Positions 5,522 through 6,453 of a stretch of 6,453 bases of DNA are shown here, one piece after another (the first letter of the stretch is position 1; the number at the start of each line of letters is the position of its first letter). The notes under the pieces are model-generated. The model was not told where the DNA came from. It saw nothing but the letters and a program-made list of their open reading frames with translations, and did not search any database. The translations under genes and the position numbers were made by a program. Location: positions 1 to 6,453 of the forward strand of contig CANRHF010000110.1 in assembly GCA_947630345.1 (NCBI GenBank). The letters are read 5' to 3'. Source of the stretch: an uncultured Oscillospiraceae bacterium. GTDB taxonomy: Bacteria; Bacillota; Clostridia; Oscillospirales; Oscillospiraceae.

Positions 5522-6359
5522 TCGGCTGCGCCTCCTTTACCATGAAAATGAAGATCTGCTCCAGGTCTACCGGGCTGATGTGCAGCCCCGCCGGGACGTC
5601 CCCCCGGTCCACCAGGGCCTGGACGCCGTAAGGCGTGACCTTCCGGCCCAGCACCGCCCCGGCGGGCAGGGTGGAAAGCTCCTCCGCCGTACACTGGAGC
5701 AGGCCGCAGCGCTCCTTGAGCCGGTCCTTTTCCTCAAACAGCAGAAGCCGCCCCTTGTGGAGAAAGGCGATGTAATCGCAGATCTTTTCCAGGTCGCTGA
5801 CGATGTGGGACGAGATCAGCACCGCCCGATTTTCGTCCCGGGTGAACTCGCTGAACAGGTCCGTCACCTCGTCCCGGATCACCGGGTCCAGGCCGCTGGT
5901 GGCCTCGTCCAGGATCAGAAGCTGGGGATCGTGGGACAGCGCCGCGGCGATGCCCAGCTTCATCTTCATGCCCCTGGAATAGGACTTGAACTGCTTTTTG
6001 GGGTCCAAATCCATGCGCTTCAGGTAGGCGTCGTAGGCGGCCCGGTCCCAATTGGGGTAGACGCCAGAGAGAATCCGGCCCAGGTCCCGGGCGGAGAGGC
6101 AGCCGTGAATCCCCACCTCGTCCATCACCACGCCGATCCGCTCCTTGGGAAGCCGCTCCCCGGGCTTGCTGCCCAGGACGGATACGGCGCCGCCGTCCTT
6201 CTTGGCGATCTCCAAAATCAGCTTCAAGGTGGTGCTTTTCCCGGCCCCGTTCTCCCCGATCAGGCCCAGGACGCTGCCCATGGGCAGGTCAAAGGAGATG
6301 CGGTCCAGGGTGAAATTTTTGTAATGCTTGGTCAGGTCTCTGACTTCCAGTGCGTTCAT
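5502..6359 (-). CDS. ABC transporter ATP-binding protein, BcrA/YtrB-like
   Basis: A 285-residue ATPase that would power the permease encoded next to it. Seen motifs are Walker A GENGAGKST (35-43), a modified signature YSRGM (127-131), Walker B LLILDE (147-152), D-loop SGLD (155-158) and switch His185 in ISSH. The usual Q-loop glutamine is not evident; the region reads IGVVMDEVG (about 75-83). About 80 residues follow the nucleotide-binding core and end in DLEQIFIFMVKE, typical of multidrug or bacitracin-type ABC-2 ATPases. The start ATG follows the upstream stop codon by one base, with GGAGG at 6366-6370. The gene order regulator-ATPase-permease resembles ytrAB-type operons, but the exact substrate cannot be told from sequence. 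Confidence 0.93.
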   Translation of the reverse strand: MNALEVRDLTKHYKNFTLDRISFDLPMGSVLGLIGENGAGKSTTLKLILEIAKKDGGAVSVLGSKPGERLPKERIGVVMDEVGIHGCLSARDLGRILSGVYPNWDRAAYDAYLKRMDLDPKKQFKSYSRGMKMKLGIAAALSHDPQLLILDEATSGLDPVIRDEVTDLFSEFTRDENRAVLISSHIVSDLEKICDYIAFLHKGRLLLFEEKDRLKERCGLLQCTAEELSTLPAGAVLGRKVTPYGVQALVDRGDVPAGLHISPVDLEQIFIFMVKEAQPNAWPTV

Positions 6360-6360
6360 G

Positions 6361-6453
6361 TCAATCCTCCCATGTCAGCCGGAGCATTTCCTGCAGCTCT
6401 TCCCGGCTCAGATTGCAGCTGGCCGCCAGGCGGGCGGCCTGGGCCAGCAGCGA
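6361..6453 (-). CDS. C-terminal end of a probable GntR-family (YtrA-type) regulator, partial
   Basis: The - strand is open from the window edge to a TGA at 6361-6363, giving 30 residues (ending LTWED). The segment LAAS followed by LSREELQEML resembles the last helices of YtrA-type GntR regulators, which usually end in an ARxLGLSxEEL-like helix and are encoded just before an ATPase/ABC-2 permease pair. The stop is one base from the ATPase ATG, and the ATPase ribosome site lies within this coding end, so the genes are cotranscribed. Only the tail is visible, so the family call depends largely on context. Confidence 0.65.
   Translation of the reverse strand, partial: SLLAQAARLAASCNLSREELQEMLRLTWED

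Noticed and set aside
1..6453. CRISPR array, tRNA/rRNA genes, insertion sequences or transposase
   Set aside because: I looked for spaced identical repeats, terminal inverted repeats, transposase motifs and tRNA-like folds and saw none. The AT-rich island is not bounded by mobile-element ends.

Overview
The window looks like a piece of chromosome from a GC-rich, Gram-positive gut-type Clostridia, most plausibly Oscillospirales (the Flavonifractor/Oscillibacter/Pseudoflavonifractor kind). This rests on the high GC of most genes, strong GGAGG ribosome sites, a sortase-type wall anchor, cohesin and dockerin modules, and a GntR/ABC-2 exporter operon typical of Firmicutes. No taxonomic marker gene is present, so the placement is an inference.

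Layout. (1) Positions 3-893, + strand: the 3' part of a leucine-rich-repeat protein gene, followed by a hairpin. (2) Positions 1039-4355, - strand: a two-gene operon. The first gene (2550-4355) encodes a secreted protein with X2-like Ig modules ending in a dockerin. The second (1080-2534) starts 15 bp after it and encodes a signal-peptide protein with an N-terminal cohesin, a Big_2 Ig domain, Cys/His-rich repeats and a C-terminal wall-sorting signal. A hairpin follows. (3) Positions 4356-4524: a compact divergent control region with a full-consensus sigma-A promoter facing the operon, a degenerate 33-bp tandem repeat containing that promoter, and a perfect 18-bp palindrome next to a divergently read helix-turn-helix gene (4525-4851, + strand) that ends in a strong terminator. 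(4) Positions 4898-6453, - strand: the end of a GntR-type regulator gene, an ABC ATPase and an overlapping ABC-2 permease.

How it may work. The simplest reading of region 2 is a self-contained surface-display pair: the cohesin protein is fixed to the wall and captures the secreted dockerin protein by calcium-dependent cohesin-dockerin binding. Neither protein has a recognisable catalytic domain, so this looks like adhesion, carbohydrate binding or surface display, not a classical cellulosome. The divergent small regulator is the obvious candidate to control the pair.

The most unusual signal is compositional. The dockerin gene has ends of host-like GC (signal peptide side about 55-63%, dockerin about 55-58%), but its central 1.4 kb is sharply AT-rich (sampled 60-base lines run 23-43% GC). 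This suggests that the exposed part was exchanged between conserved export and docking ends. The ABC operon and the LRR gene look ordinary and are probably separate functional units.
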